DNA of 64,000 bases from Pseudogymnoascus destructans. Taxonomy: Eukaryota > Ascomycota > Leotiomycetes > Thelebolales > Thelebolaceae. The DNA is taken from the NCBI RefSeq assembly GCF_001641265.1, contig NW_020167537.1, positions 124,001-188,000 on the forward strand. The letters run 5' to 3'. The notes below the pieces were generated by a model. The model did not search any database and had not been told where the DNA came from. It was given only the letters and a program-made list of their open reading frames with translations. The translations under genes and the position numbers were made by a program. Of the stretch, positions 42,682 through 55,483 are shown piece after piece (the stretch's first letter is position 1; the number at the start of each line of letters is the position of its first letter).

Positions 42682-44441
42682 CCGCCTAGATCGTCTTCTA
42701 GAATAATCAACATGGCCAGAACAAATCCACAACATAATAATGCAAGGCCTGCTGAGACGGGGAAATTGCATCAGACGTCAAGAAAATCACCTTATCAAAC
42801 CTTCAAGAAAACCCGGTTCTTTGGTACAAGGTGAGCAAGGGCATGAAGAAAAAGAAGGGCAGTAAAGTTAACGCTTGATGTTCGCTCTTTTTTGTTTGGC
42901 AGGCTTCAAGTTTCGATCAAACCCAGAACAAGCACGACAGTACCAGAATCACGTTCAGTGTCTGTGTCGCTCGTGAGGGCCAAAGTTACCCAGGAAACTT
43001 TGTTTGCGTTTTACAGATCCCGATTCACGCGTTATAGGCCCCGCCTCCTAGACCGTTCCGAAACCCGCAATGACGTACATGATGGGGATGGCAGGGAAAG
43101 GTGGATGCGTGCACATCATCAGATGTACGGAGTACTGCGAGTTTGAATAGTGGTCCCATGACAGCGATGCCGAGCTGACCGAGAGACTGGTGAATATGAT
43201 GGGCTACGAGACCGGAGATAGTGAAACTGAGACATAAGCATAGTGGTCACAACGGCCTAGTTAGTGATGTGGGTACCTCTCCAAATAGGGATTAAAGCCT
43301 GGGGAGGCGGTCAGTGGCGTATGTGAGAAGTCGGGATAGGTGATACATTTCTGCCGCCGGGCATGACGAGAATGAAGAGACAGTAGTACAGTAATACCGG
43401 ATATCTCTGCGTATTGGCCTCTGGGATATTTCAGGTCTCCAATGCAGGCTTTGTCTCACCTGCTGTGCTATCGACAGCGCCAGCTACATGGTGATATCTC
43501 AATACGCCAAGCGAAGTTAATGTGAAGAAGGCATCTTTATCTGTAAGTAATGGTAAAATCATCGCTACAGCGGAAGGTTTTTATCTATTCCATAGACACC
43601 AAACCTACCTGTAGAATTTTACACATTGCTGACTCTCCCCTTAGCTCGGAGTTATATGTAACTTAATCAAAAGCCACGCCGCGACGTCCATAACACCGCA
43701 GCCCTGTCGACTGACCTGAAGACTCCACCTAAAACACCCACCACAATAATGACTAAACCCCAACGAGGTAGCTAGCCGACGTCTGACGGCTTTTTGAGCG
43801 CCGACCTCCTCCTTTTCGTCGCATTACGCCCGACGAGCTAATACAACAGTGGTGGCGGTAAGCAAGCCTCTCGGATTGCCGCCGACGGCGAGCTTCTCCT
43901 ACCAATGGCGCCCTTCTGTCGTCTGTCTGGGTAGAGAAATCCAGAATCGAAAAATTCGAGCTATGACGGCGAATCACGGGTCTAATAGGCGGGTGCGGGA
44001 GCGATCAGGCGATCGCTAGCCTGGACGGACGGCGGGAATTTAGACCTGCCGTGATGCCAAACATCCACTCCTCACCTGGTACCACCTTGCAACTTTGATC
44101 TTGGATGTGGATGGTGGGACGGGCTGATGGACAACATGGGATAGGCGTGGTTCACTGGCCGCCACTCGCGTTGAAGCCGACTGGGTGGAAGGTTGTCGAA
44201 TAGGCCCGATGCTGTAATGAGCCAATAGTGACGCCGTCACTAGCCTTGTTACAGATACGACCGTTGGTGTGGGTGGTGACGGAGATCAGTCGCAAGGTGA
44301 CAATGTACTGTACTCAGTAGGGGATGTATATATATATTCGTATCCACCAACTCACCAGTCAAACCGTGCTATCCCACGGTTTTACTGGTGAGTGCTACTA
44401 CCATCGCCTCCATCGATTGACAATCGCCCTTCAGCATAAAC
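42682..44441. other. Intergenic region, no gene recognised
   Basis: About 1.75 kb right of the hAT element. A single GTACGGAGTACTGCG (about 43128) resembles the copia palindrome. The last 170 bp, with TATATATATTCG at about 44328, are probably the promoter of the gene at 44442. Confidence 0.45.
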
Positions 44442-45038
44442 ATGGTGCGATCACACACCATCCTTGAGCGCAAGCACAGCACCTCCAGCTCTGGCTCATC
44501 CAACTCAACACTATCCGACACAGACTGCTTTGAGCGCTTCACAGCTACTGGTCGCCCCATGCCCACGGATTATCAGTCCGCCTGGTCGTCCGCCTGTATG
44601 TTCGGCCCTACGGCGCCGCATTTCCTCCCTTTCAGATTCACAGACGATAGCATAATCCCAGTCGTGGTGCGGGTGTGCGAGGGGAGCTTCAAGGCCGGGG
44701 TGGAATCGTAAGCGCACCGTTCCTCCGTCCCATCCCAGGTGATCGGCGTAGAGAAATAGACCAGAGCTAATAGAAGCAGCACATCCCAGAAACGCCGCCG
44801 CTCCCTACGCGACCGGTTCCGTTTCAAGAAGACGAAGATCGTGGTCGCGATGATGCCGCGGCGCGACTACCTCCGTTACTTTGCGCATGATGAGTCGGGG
44901 CGGTATGTCGGGACGGAGAAGCAGGAGAGTTGGAGTGAGGGGAACCTTGAGGAGGAGTTTGGACATTATAGGATGATGGAACCGCGGCAGTGGGTGGTGA
45001 GGAACTCAGGGGGTATGGCTTATATGGAGGAGGAGTGA
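44442..45038 (+). CDS. Conserved small fungal protein, function unknown
   Basis: 179 aa from exons 44442-44707 and 44765-45038; 57-bp intron with donor GTAAGC and acceptor ACCAG, phase 2, joining AGVES to ANRSSTSQKRRRS. Ser-rich start (HSTSSSGSSNSTLSDTDCFERF), a central FGPTAPHFLPFRFTDDSIIP, a basic KRRRSLRDRFRFKKTK stretch and an acidic end EEEFGHYRMMEPRQWVVR. No known domain recognised; no signal peptide or membrane helix. The splice model is the only one that keeps both parts open. Confidence 0.65.
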
Positions 45039-46169
45039 GGAAGATGGGGTGGGCGCAAGGGGATAGGGGTAGGAGTAATTAAGGAGTTCAGAGTTGGTGA
45101 GAACAAGATTGCTATTTATATGGTGAATAACAGAGCAGGATTAAGCTGATGGGTAACGACCCTCTTATGTCAAAATATATATCTAATTATCTCATAAGGC
45201 ATGTCGACAAATCACCTTAACTCCGTATCACCAGTAGCTCCAGCCTATGCTAACTATGTTACTACTAAATTCGTACCCCCATTGCAACCAACTATCCCCG
45301 TTGATGCTGCCGGCGAGGTAAGGATGTGTTCCTCCAACGTCTTAGTGTTGTGGTATTGACTGACGAGGAGAGGCCATGTTAAGAATCCTTCGTGGCTTTG
45401 ATAATATGTGACTGCTGGCCGCATCGTCGCCTCTGGGCCTCATTGGACCTGGCGCAACATGTGGGGTTCTAGCATCTTTTCCTGGTCTTTCGTTTTCTCC
45501 ACGGTTTAGCCGTGAGCTTGTGTGAAAACAGGAAATTAGGCGACCTCCGCCCTTACATAATCATTCCAGAGTCCAAAGGTGGGGAAAGGTCCTGACGATA
45601 ACGGAAAGTCGATTGCGCACTTGGGGAATCTGAAGAAGGAATCATAAGTGAAAGGTGATAATATCAAGAGAGCAATGACTCTCAAATTTTAGATTCTTGG
45701 TGCCGTTAAACACCCTAGCAAATTCTCATCTACATATTGGCCTACCCAGCAGCAAAAACCTTTTGAAAATTAGAGATTTAGATGAATGGGAGAGTGCAGA
45801 TCATCCTGCGGCGGCTATGTTTACTCGATAGCCTTACTCGAGGCTTACTCGACCAAAATTTCTGAGTGGCGGCAGTGCCCTAGACCCCAGATAAGCTTCT
45901 CCCTAGGCACCTTATAGCTTGTAACAAGCCCACTCCACCACCCCTCCGGGCGAGAACCAAGCATTCCTTATAAAAGACAGCATATCTTCTAGTCGGGTTT
46001 GAAAATTGCGGTAGTTGTAGAGCTCTTTTCAGTCTCCATTATCCCCAACTCTCGACCTGTGTTTTCCATCTTTCTTATATCTCAACCCCTCTACTCTTCC
46101 CACGTTTCATACGTTAAAAGTAGCAACGAAAGCACAAGTCATCGGCTCACTTCCCGGTGAAGTCTAGAG
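45039..46169. other. Intergenic region upstream of allantoinase
   Basis: About 1.1 kb. Contains GATA-type sites CGATAA (about 45596) and TGATAAT (about 45657), a TATA box (below) and a pyrimidine-rich leader before the ATG. Nothing else recognised. Confidence 0.5.
45969..45976 (+). promoter_or_regulatory. TATA box of allantoinase gene
   Basis: TATAAAAG about 195 bp before the ATG at 46170; the spacing is usual for a fungal promoter with a long leader. Inferred from sequence only. Confidence 0.5.
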
Positions 46170-47761
46170 ATGGTGCCCACTACGCGCTCCAGTATACAGG
46201 AGGTCACACAAACCGTCCTCGTCTCCACCAGGGCCGTCATCCCTGATGCGCAGGGCAACCTTGTTGTGTCACCTGCAACGATAACGATATCTCCAGCAAC
46301 GGGGAAGATCCTCTCTGTGCGCCCCGAAGTTGTTCCGCAGTCGGAATTCTCTGCAGACACAGTGTACATTGACCACTCTCCAAACATTATCCTGCCAGGC
46401 CTCGTGGATGCTCACGTGCACTTGAACGAGCCGGGTCGGACGGAATGGGAGGGCTTCTGGACAGGGACTCGGGCAGCGGCTAGTGGGGGTGTCACTACGG
46501 TGATTGATATGCCTCTCAATGCCATTCCACCAACTACAACTGTGGCAGGGCTTAAGGAGAAGATTAAGGCAGCGGAAGGCCAGTGTTGGGTGGATATTGG
46601 ATTCTATGGAGGCATTATCCCTGGCAATGCCGACGAGCTTGTGCCGCTGGTTGAAGCTGGAGTCAGAGGGTTCAAAGGATTCTTGATCGAGAGTGGTGTG
46701 AGTACGCCTACTGAAGTAGAGAAATGACTTGCTGATAAGATGAATAGGTCGACGAGTTCCCAGCCGTATCTTCAAAGGATGTGGCGTTGGTCTTGGAGAC
46801 ATTGGCAACCCAGCCCACAACCGTGCTATTCCACGCCGAGATGATCCCGCCCATCACTGACTCCATCGGTGATGACGTCCAAGCTTCGCTCCTACCAGCA
46901 TACCCCCACGGTCCACTTGATGCCTACTCCTCTTTCCTAGCCTCCCGCCCACCGGCTTTTGAGACTTACGCTATTGAGGAGGTTATATCGCTGGCTCACC
47001 TCGCACCCTCTCTACCACTGCACATTGTGCATCTCAGCGCTATCCAGGCAATCCCTCTCCTACGCGAAGCGCGTCAGAAAGGCATCAAGATTACAGCCGA
47101 GACCTGCTTCCACTACCTCTCCCTCGCATCAGAGGACGTCGCCACAGGCGACACCCGCCACAAGTGCTGCCCACCCATCCGCGAAGCCTCTAACCGCGAC
47201 GGTCTCTGGGCTGAACTGAACGAGCTGAACTCCGTCATCCAAACCATCGTTTCGGACCACTCACCCTGCACCCCCGAGCTGAAGCTCCTCCCCGACCACC
47301 TGAGCGTCGCGGAACCAGGGACCGCTGATGATGGCAAGGCGAAGGGCGATTTCTTCGCTAGCTGGGGTGGAATCTCCAGTGTTGGTCTCGGTCTACCTAT
47401 TCTCTGGACCTCAGCGCATAACCAGACTGCGCAGCAGAAGCCGGCTTTGAGCATCATTGATGTCGTGCGCCTGTGCTGTGTTAACACCACCAAGCAGGTC
47501 GGTCTTGAGCATCTCAAGGGCGCGCTGAAGGAGGGGCTTGATGCGGATATCTGCGTATTCGATGATGAGGGAAGCTTCGTCGTAGAGAAGACGGATATGC
47601 TGTTCCGCAACAAGGTCACCCCGTATCAAGGAAAGAGGCTCAAGGGAGTAGTTAGGGAGACATATTTGCGGGGGACGAAGATCTATGGGAGGGAAGAGGG
47701 CGTAGTGGGAAAGTCACAGAAGCCGAGCGGTATACTACTGTTGGAGAAGAGGCAGGCATAG
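46170..47761 (+). CDS. Allantoinase
   Basis: 513 aa from exons 46170-46697 and 46748-47761; 50-bp intron (GTGAGT..AATAG) joins LIESG to VDEFPAVS. Hydrolyses allantoin to allantoate in purine catabolism, providing nitrogen. Amidohydrolase metal motifs: DAHVHLNEPGR (His-x-His), FKGFLIES (the Lys that becomes carbamylated), LFHAEM and IVHLSA (His ligands), and the Asp in VSDHSPC. Length fits fungal Dal1-type enzymes. Upstream GATA-like sites suggest nitrogen control by an AreA-type factor (inference). Confidence 0.95.
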
Positions 47762-48237
47762 ATCAGTATAATAATATATTTTTTGCTGTTCAGATGATAT
47801 GTATGTTATGTGAGGGGTAAAAATATTCATACACAATTCCGTTGCACATGTGGAGCATTTTCCATAGTGACAACATGTCGGTACGTGCTCCTTGCTTCGG
47901 AATCGTGTTTTCGTCCCATCCCATCCCATTATCATGGTGGGTACCACAAACTATCCCGATCAGGAATGCGCATCCGACGAACGAATCAACCCACCAACGC
48001 GGGTCAAGCGGGGGAAATCGAGTAATATACGACTCCTCCGATAAGAAAGTAACCCAAATAGTTAGTTATATAAGAATTAGACCTTCATTTTGCCTGGGCG
48101 GATATATAGAACCACTTCCAGTTTTTCCCCCTCCCTTTCCCAAACATAATTTCTCTCTCTGGAGTCGTCATTTTCGCGTCGCCCCTCCGTTTTGTCAGCT
48201 GTCCACATTCTCGCTATCGGCAGTACCGCTTGTCGTC
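47762..48237. other. Spacer between allantoinase and amine oxidase
   Basis: About 480 bp; holds the amine oxidase promoter (GATA site below) and a pyrimidine-rich leader. No other gene. Confidence 0.5.
48039..48045 (+). promoter_or_regulatory. GATA-factor site upstream of amine oxidase
   Basis: CGATAAG matches HGATAR, the AreA/NIT2 recognition core, 193 bp upstream of the ATG. One site only; functional status is inferred. Confidence 0.35.
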
Positions 48238-50424
48238 ATGGAGAAAATCCCCACCATCCTGTCGTTCGTAGGAGGCGCAAAAGAGGAGGTTGTGCATCCA
48301 ATTGGGCCTCTAACGGCGAGCGAGATCACTCGCGCCGCGAGCTTATTGAAGGCGTCCTGGCCAGCGAACACGGATTTCAACTTCAAGGCGGTCACGCTAC
48401 TAGAACCGCTCAAGGCAGAGCTACTTCCATATCTCCAAGCTGAGCGCAGCGGTTCTACGCTGGTTAAGATTGACCGGAGGGCTTTCGTGCTTTACTACAT
48501 CCGTAACACTGTAAGTATCCCGAAGAAACCGAGATGGATGAGATGGGTGGTGCTAATTCCGAGTAGGATAAACTCCACGAGGCTGTTATAAACTTGTCCG
48601 AGGGCAAGATTGAGAGCAATGTCCGCCTTGGAGCTAACGTCCACAGCAACGCTGATGGTGACGAGATTCTCATGGTCGAGAAGGTCGCGTTGGAGGATAA
48701 GGGGATGAAGGCTGCCATTGCCAAGTTGCAGCTTCCCGAGTGCTCCGTTGTTATTGTCGACCCATGGATCTATGGTATTTCATCAACCGTCTTGATATAG
48801 AGTGTACCCACTAACATATCTAGGCTCTGATGGTGTCCACGATGGTAAGCGCATGTTCCAATGCTTCATCTATATGAAAGATCCAAAGCACGCCAACGAG
48901 CCAGACGCTAACCACTACGCCATGCCTCTCCCCATCTCACCTGTGATCTGTGCCGAAACAATGAAGGTTATCAGAATTGACGTCCTTCCCACTGGAGCAG
49001 ATGCTACCATCAAGGAGCTTGGCCCATACAAGATGCACCCAGCCAATGAGTATATCCCAGAGGCCCAGACTCTCCGCACCGACCTCAAGCCACTTAATGT
49101 TGTTCAACCAGAGGGCGCCTCATTCACCGTCAGCAACTTCTCTGATCTCGGCCGTACCGTTGGCTGGCAGAAGTGGAACTTCAAGATCGGCTTCAACCTG
49201 AGAGAAGGGATGGTCCTCTATGACGTCCACTACGACGGCCGTCCCCTCTTCTACAGGCTGTCTCTCTCCGACATGAACATCCCCTACGCTGACCCCCGCC
49301 ACCCCTACCACAAGAAAGCCGCCTTCGATCTCGGTGACGCCGGCGCCGGCATCATGGCCAACAACCTCAAGCTCGGATGCGACTGCCTCGGCTCCATCCA
49401 CTACGTCAGCGCGATCCTGAACAACTCCGCCGGCGAGCCCCTCCCAATGGACAACGTCGTCTGCATCCACGAGCAGGACAACGGCATCGGGTGGAAGCAC
49501 ACCAACTACCGCACCGGCCGCGCCGCCATCGTGCGCAACCGCGAGCTCGTCATCCAATCCATCATCACCGTCGCGAACTACGAGTATATCCTCGCTTTCG
49601 TGTTCAACCAAGCCGGCGAGGTCGCCTACGAAGTCCGCGCCACTGGCATCCTCTCCACATCGCCCATAGACGAGGGCCTCACCGTCCCTTACGGAACCGT
49701 CGTCCACCCCGGCGTCCTCGCCGCGCACCACCAGCATATCATGTCCCTACGCATCGACCCCATGCTCGACGGCCCTCTCAACCGCCTCGTCTACGATGAA
49801 GCGCACCCCATGCCAGTCTCCGACTCCAACCCCCACGGCGTAGGCTACACCGTCGCCGAGACCCTCGTGCTGACCTCCGCCGGCCTCGACCTCGACAGCA
49901 ACACCAACCGCATCTTCCGCATTGCCAACGCCGCTGTCCACAACCCCGTCAACGGCGCCGCAGTCTCTTACAAGATCCACGCCCCTAACTTCCAGAAGAT
50001 GCTCGCCTCCCCGACCTCCTTCCACCACCGCCGCGCCGAGTTCGCAGACCACAACGTCTACGTCACTGCGCACCGCGACGACGAGCTATACGCAGGAGGT
50101 CGCTACACCAACCAGTCCCGCGGCGGAACAGGCGTGCGCAGCTGGGCAGAGCGCGGGGATAGCGTCGAGGATAAGGATATTGTGGTCTGGGTGCAGTTTG
50201 GTATCAACCACGTGCCGCGCGTAGAGGACTTCCCAGTCATGCCGTGCGAGACGATGAGGGTTGCGCTGAAGCCGGTGAATTTCTTCAGTAGGAACCCGGC
50301 GATTGATGTCCCACCGAGTACGCAGGCGACTAATAAGAGTGTGTTGGTTGCGGCAGAGGGGACGAAGGCGGAGGCGACGGTGGGGGTGGAAGGGAAAGTG
50401 TGTTGTGTGAAGGAGGTTAATTAG
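48238..50424 (+). CDS. Copper amine oxidase
   Basis: 693 aa from exons 48238-48510, 48567-48774 and 48824-50424; introns of 56 and 49 bp (GTAAGT..GTAG; GTATTT..CTAG). Oxidises primary amines to aldehydes with release of ammonia and hydrogen peroxide. The topaquinone precursor Tyr is residue 413 in VANYEY; the catalytic Asp lies in YHKKAAFDLGDAGAG; copper ligands are HHQHIMSLRID and the C-terminal His in INHVPRVEDFPVMP. Two N-terminal N2/N3-type domains precede the beta-sandwich. No signal peptide and no clear PTS1 at the end (KEVN). Typical length for the cytosolic or peroxisomal fungal form. Confidence 0.95.
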
Positions 50425-50905
50425 GTGAAATTTTTGGATTTCTGAGTTGGGGTGAGGAGGAAGTTGGGATTGCCCTTTGTGGTGAGGCAGGTTTACATGT
50501 GGGGTTCATGTCCAAGGAGGACATAATTAGGGGATTTGAGTGGCTTGTGGTTGTGATATGTGATAGGCGTTCGTTCTCATGCAGATAGGAGAATAAGTGG
50601 ATATAAGTGTTCTAGTACTGTTTGTGCGGTAGAGTTTCTGGAGGGAAGTTATAATCTTTGGACAAATATAACAAATATTTTTGTGATATAAGTTATTTGA
50701 CCTGTTTGCCAGTGATATTAATGATGGATGAAAGCAGGGTTAGAAACTCGAGTATACTCATGAGTATGGCTCATACTCAAATAGTTATTTAAGTAACTTA
50801 TAAGTATCCCCTAACACCTGCCTTCTCTGTTAAGTTAAACCTTATGTAAGAAGCCTCTGTTCATCCTATTAGATAGGAAGCAGCGTTACATAGCCTATTT
50901 AGCAA
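50425..50905. other. 3' flank of amine oxidase and an LTR tail
   Basis: Unique sequence to about 50740, then about 50802-50890 resembles the last 90 bp of LTR family 2 (CCTGCCTTCTCTGTTAAG to GCAGCGTTACA) in degenerate form. Confidence 0.5.
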
Positions 50906-51120
50906 TGTAAGGACACAGGGCACCCAGCTCACAGTAATACCATATGAGAGTGCGAGTCAGAGGCTAAACGGATGCTATCCTATAGGTCTACTACAAAGGA
51001 TACAAAAAAGATGAAGAGAGGAACCCCCGTTGGGTCAATCTCCTTAAGTACCCGAAACGGGTCCGACTCGGCTAACCTGCCTTCACTCTCACCACGTGAC
51101 TGTGACTTGTCCGACTCAAT
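50906..51120 (+). repeat. LTR family 1, truncated copy
   Basis: Matches 17508-17725 closely (TGTAAGGACACAGGGCACCC to CACGTGACTGTGACTTGTCC); 3' end missing. Confidence 0.85.
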
Positions 51121-51139
51121 TTTCCTTAGATAGGAGCTT

Positions 51140-51306
51140 CGTACCAAAGGGATATCCGTGGATTAAATGGATAAATGCCTACTCCTAACCATGCGCTTTG
51201 AATGTTGTATTGTGATATCGCTCGTAGCCTTGCTTTGTAGTACATTTCTATCCATTCTACCTGTTGTATATTCCTTACTCCAACTTGTGTTAGTTGGTCT
51301 GCCTCG
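51140..51306 (-). pseudogene. DDE-transposase tail fragment
   Basis: Minus-strand frame gives GRPTQVGVRNIQQVEWIEMY ..ISQYNIQSAWLGVGIYPFNP, which resembles the C-terminal end of pogo-type transposases (..IQSAFRATGLVPFDP). It stops where LTR family 3 copy 3 starts. Confidence 0.5.
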
Positions 51307-52210
51307 TGTTATACTGACATTCATTGCACTCAGTTTGCTATCAAACTCAAGAGCAAACTTAGAAATTTCCTCCTCAAACCTACAAGTCACTATACATATT
51401 TTGGCTTATCATACCAACAACAAGAACAATACTACTCAACGATTGCTACAACCCTCTATGATTCATTACATGTCATCGCTCCTTAGTTACTGGGCCGATA
51501 TTACCACATAGCATATCTCTACAACCCTCTATGATTCATTACACATCATCACTCCTTAGTTACTGGGCTAATACTACCACATGATATATCTCTACCAACT
51601 AGAGGCCTAGGAACATGAACGATAGCTCCAAAAGCTTCTACAACCCTCTATGATTCATTACACGTCATCACTCCTTAGTTAACCACAAGATTGGTTAAGT
51701 TATGACATAATTTGTCTATAGAGGTACTCTGACCCTGGACCTCCTTTTACTTCATAGGCTAGGAACCTAAGAGATGGTTCTATGGAATTCTCTTACGTTG
51801 ACTACAGTTACCAAGCTTGGTTAGTCATGGAAAGTCTTGGAAAATGAGAGAACTACACTCCTTTAGCATAAATAGGATTGCCCTTTCCTTAAGAAAGGGC
51901 AAGCAGACAATAAAGAAAATCGACTAGCACATACTTCTATGTCTTTTCCAAGCTTCCAAGCATTGATCTTGTTATTCTTTGTTTCTGAAAAGTCAGTGAG
52001 TAACCTCTGACTTACCCCTGAGTTCTCAGACTCAATATTTGTTACAACTTGTCTAAACCACTTCACTACATTATACACCTGATTGCCGTGTTGTGGAATA
52101 GTCTAAGCTACAACCCTTTGGCTCTGTTTCCTAAGACAGTGTGTTGTCTTAGTAAAATCATCCCTTCCTTGGGTGGCTAGATTCTCACATCTGGTGCACC
52201 CACCATTACA
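51307..52210 (+). repeat. LTR family 3, copy 3 (904 bp)
   Basis: Begins TGTTATACTGACATTC, ends GTGCACCCACCATTACA; very similar to 23150-24058 and 24294-25229. Flanks CCTCG and ATAAG do not match, so unlike copies 1 and 2 it has no target duplication. Confidence 0.9.
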
Positions 52211-52623
52211 ATAAGCACTTATTGCTCATGTCTCTTATTGATCTTTAGCTAGCAAATTATACACTACTTGGCCTTCTTGCAATTCCTCCTGCTTTGACTT
52301 ACTTTGCATTGCCTTACTTCGAGTCAAACCACTTGGCCAACCTGTTAGTCTCACCACTTGACCCCTGTGGTATAAAGTATATGCTTTGGAGCCTGAACTA
52401 CTATACCTTGTCCTACTGCTTTGAGTATCGAAGTCTTCACATTATACTTCGGATACTTCTGCAGACTCGAAGGTCAGCCTCATTTCGAACTGTCCTTCCA
52501 TCTTTTCCCTTCAATGTGGCACATAGCTGTCCTTGCGGGGCCTTGCACCCGCCTTGACCTTGTAGCGTTAAGCTGTTTGCCATACTTTCGTCCTCCATTC
52601 CCTTTCTTTGACTGTCTGCAGTT
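52211..52623. other. Decayed sequence between LTR and gypsy pol
   Basis: No clear primer-binding site after the LTR; pyrimidine-rich sequence with only short frames. Possibly the decayed gag/protease part of the gypsy element. Confidence 0.35.
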
Positions 52624-55470
52624 TTGCGCTATGTGTTAGAAGGGAACTCAAAACTAGGGCATGCACCACTCTATAACATGTCTCGAGAAGAGCTTGATCT
52701 TGTGAAGAAATACGTTGAGGACAATCTTACCAAAGGATTCATCGAAGCTAGCAAAGAACCATTTGCCTCACCTGTGTTATTTGTACACAAACCAGGAGGT
52801 GGACTTCGATTTTGCATAGACTATCACAAGCTAAATGCGATCACAAGGAAAGACTCATACCCACTTCCCCTCATTGATGAAACATTGGCTCAAATCACGG
52901 GTGCCAAATATCTTACAAAGATTGATATTAGACATGCCTTTAATCGAATTCGCATGCAGACAGACAAGGACGAAGATCTGACAACATTCAAAACTCGATT
53001 TGGATCGTACAAATACAAAGTTCTCTTATTTGGACTTACGAATGGCCCAGCAACTTCCAACGATATATGAATGAAACATTAATGGAATACATAAACAAAT
53101 TCGTCACTGCATACATGGACAATCTTCTCGTCTATAGCACAAGTAAGGAGGAACATGTTAAGCATGTCAAAATGGTTCTACAAAAGCTTCGAGAAGCAGG
53201 ACTACAAGCAGATATAGCAAAATGCGAATTCTTCGTTCAAGAGACAAAATTCTTAGGACTCATCATTGGAGTTAATGGAATTCGCATGGATCCTGGAAAG
53301 GTGAACACTATACTGGATTGGAAGCACCACAATCATTACGGGACATACAAGCTTTTATCAGATTCTGTGTGTTCTATTGAAGGTTTATCAAGAACTATTC
53401 AAACATCATGAAACCACTCGTTAACTTAACAAAAAAAGACCATGTCTTCGAATGGACAGAAGCATGTCAGGAAGCATTCACGCTTCTGAAAAAACTGTCA
53501 CAGAAGCCCCAGTCTTACAACATTTCGATAGAGAGAAGACAGCCTATGTTGAAGCTGATGCCTCAGATTTTATTTCCTCTGGGGTACTGTCACAGAAAGA
53601 TGACAAGGGAATGCTACATCCAGTTGCATTCTTCTCGGAAAATATGGTATCTGCAGAATGTAATTACAAAATCTATGACAAGGAATTATTCGCCATCATC
53701 AGATGCTTCGAAGCATGGAGACCAGAAGTCGAGGGCACAGCAATGCCAGTCCAAGTTTTGTCAGATCACAAGAGTCTTGAATACTTCATGACAACAAAGA
53801 AGCCTACTCGAAGGCAAGCTCGATGGGCTGAGTTTCTGTCAAGGTTTAACTTTCAAATTATATATCGACCTGGGAAACAGAACGGAAAAGCAGATGCATT
53901 AACTTGAAGACCAGGAGATAGACCGAACGAAGAAGATGACCACCAAAAACAATAACTTCAAATCCTGCTACCACTCAAGAGACTCCATCCAGACCTCCGA
54001 CTCACGCCAGTCCACCTACAGGAAGCAAGTATTCTAGACAAAATCCAAACTGCGCAACTTCAAGACAGCTTATGCAAAGACACTATTCAGAAGCTGCAGA
54101 ATGAAGAACGAAACAGTCCAGACATAGCTCTAGCATATTGCGAGGTGAAGGAAGGGCTCTTATATTTTCATAATAGAGTCTGGGTTCCAGAAAGTGCTCT
54201 CGTCGAACTCTTACAAGAAATTCATGACCAACCAGCAATGGGACACCCTGGTATTGGGTAGATGATTCGGGTCATCAAAAGACAGTATTACTGGGCCCGG
54301 ATGGATAAGACAATTATACAATACATCAAGAACTGCCATATCTGCAAAAGATCAAAACCTACAAGAGATGACTTCTTCAACCAATCCCTGTTAGCAGCCA
54401 GCCGTGGCAGGACATATCACTCGAGTGAAGGAAACAATGCTATCCTTGTCGTAGCATGCCGACTTACAAAAGAACGTCATTTTATCCCATGCTTTGCAGG
54501 CCAAGAAGGCACAACTGCAGAAGCAACAGCACAGCTACTCCTTCGACATGTATGGAAACACCATGGTTTACCAAATTCGATCATCTCAGACAGCGGCCCC
54601 CAGTTCGTGGCTGCGGTGTGGAATATCCTCTGCAAAGTTTGGAAAGTTATAACAAAATTGTCTACTGCCTTCCACCCAGAAACAGATGGGCAAACTAAGA
54701 GGTTCAATGCAGAACTCGAACGATATTTACGAGCTCATGTTAACTATCTCCAAGACAATTGGGTCGAATATCTTTGCTCTACCTTCAGACTCTACAAAAA
54801 TCAGTCCATTCTTTGCAAATAAGGGCTTTGAGCCAAGAATGAGTTTTGATATTAAGAACAGCGAGTTCCAAATAGCACCACAGGAACACAAGGATATGAT
54901 ACAAAGCATGAAAGATATTTGGGAGTTTCTGCAAGACCAAATCGCACTCTCGCAAACTCGCATGGAGACATTTGCAAATCAACGCAGGAAAGCTGCACCA
55001 AGATATCAGGTTGGAGATCAAGTATGGCTATCTACACGAATATCAGGACTCAGAGGCCATTCGAAGAAACTCGATCACAAGCAACTTGGTCCATATAAGA
55101 TTCTCGAACGAATTGGGCAAGTGGCATATCGATTAGAGCTACCACCAAGCATGAAGATACATCCTGTATTTTACAGCAACCTCTTACGACTTGACTCAGA
55201 TGATGCTTTACAAGGCCAGCACCATGAACCACCCCTGCCAATCGTTATAGAAGATGAACTTGAATGGGAAGTTGAAGAAATCCTAGATTCTAAATTCCTA
55301 TGGAAGAAGCTGTTCTATATGGCAGCATGGAAGAACCACCCACCAGACAACACTTGGTATCCCCTGAACTCACACAAGCTTTCCACCAAAAATACCCACA
55401 GAAGCCACAATGATCTTACACTCTTGACCAGGAGATCAATCTTAGTAGGGGGGGGGGGTAGTGTTACGAT
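52624..55470 (+). pseudogene. Ty3/gypsy pol with chromodomain (broken)
   Basis: RT (52624-53411): FVHKPGGGLRFCIDYHKLNA, LTKIDIRHAFNRIRM, then a frameshift after LTNGPAT, and the active site reads YMDNLLVYS with Asn in place of the second Asp. RNase H follows (53452-53907: VEADASDF, KELFAIIRCFEAW, YRPGKQNGKADALT). Integrase (about 54200-55100): His-His-Cys-Cys finger with CHICKRSKP, ISDSGPQFVAAVW, FHPETDGQTKRFN; the first catalytic Asp position reads Cys (VACRLTKERHF). C-terminal chromodomain EWEVEEILDSKFLWKKLFY ..NTWYP marks a chromovirus-type gypsy element. Multiple stops and indels: non-functional. Confidence 0.88.
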
Positions 55471-55483
55471 TATAGCTTACAGC
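55445..55483 (+). repeat. Polypurine tract and start of gypsy 3' LTR
   Basis: A poly-G tract (TAGGGGGGGGGGG, 55445-55460) directly followed by TGTTACGATTATAGC (LTR start at 55462). The far end of the LTR cannot be seen. Confidence 0.65.

Noticed and set aside
49120..50073. Long antisense ORFs within the amine oxidase gene
   Set aside because: Shadow frames of GC-rich coding sequence; low complexity, no start context or splice support, and the sense frame is clearly conserved.
51307..55470. LTR family 3 copy 3 as the 5' LTR of the gypsy element
   Set aside because: The gypsy 3' LTR begins TGTTACGATTATAGC after its polypurine tract, unrelated to the TGTTATACTGAC start of family 3, and no primer-binding site follows the latter.
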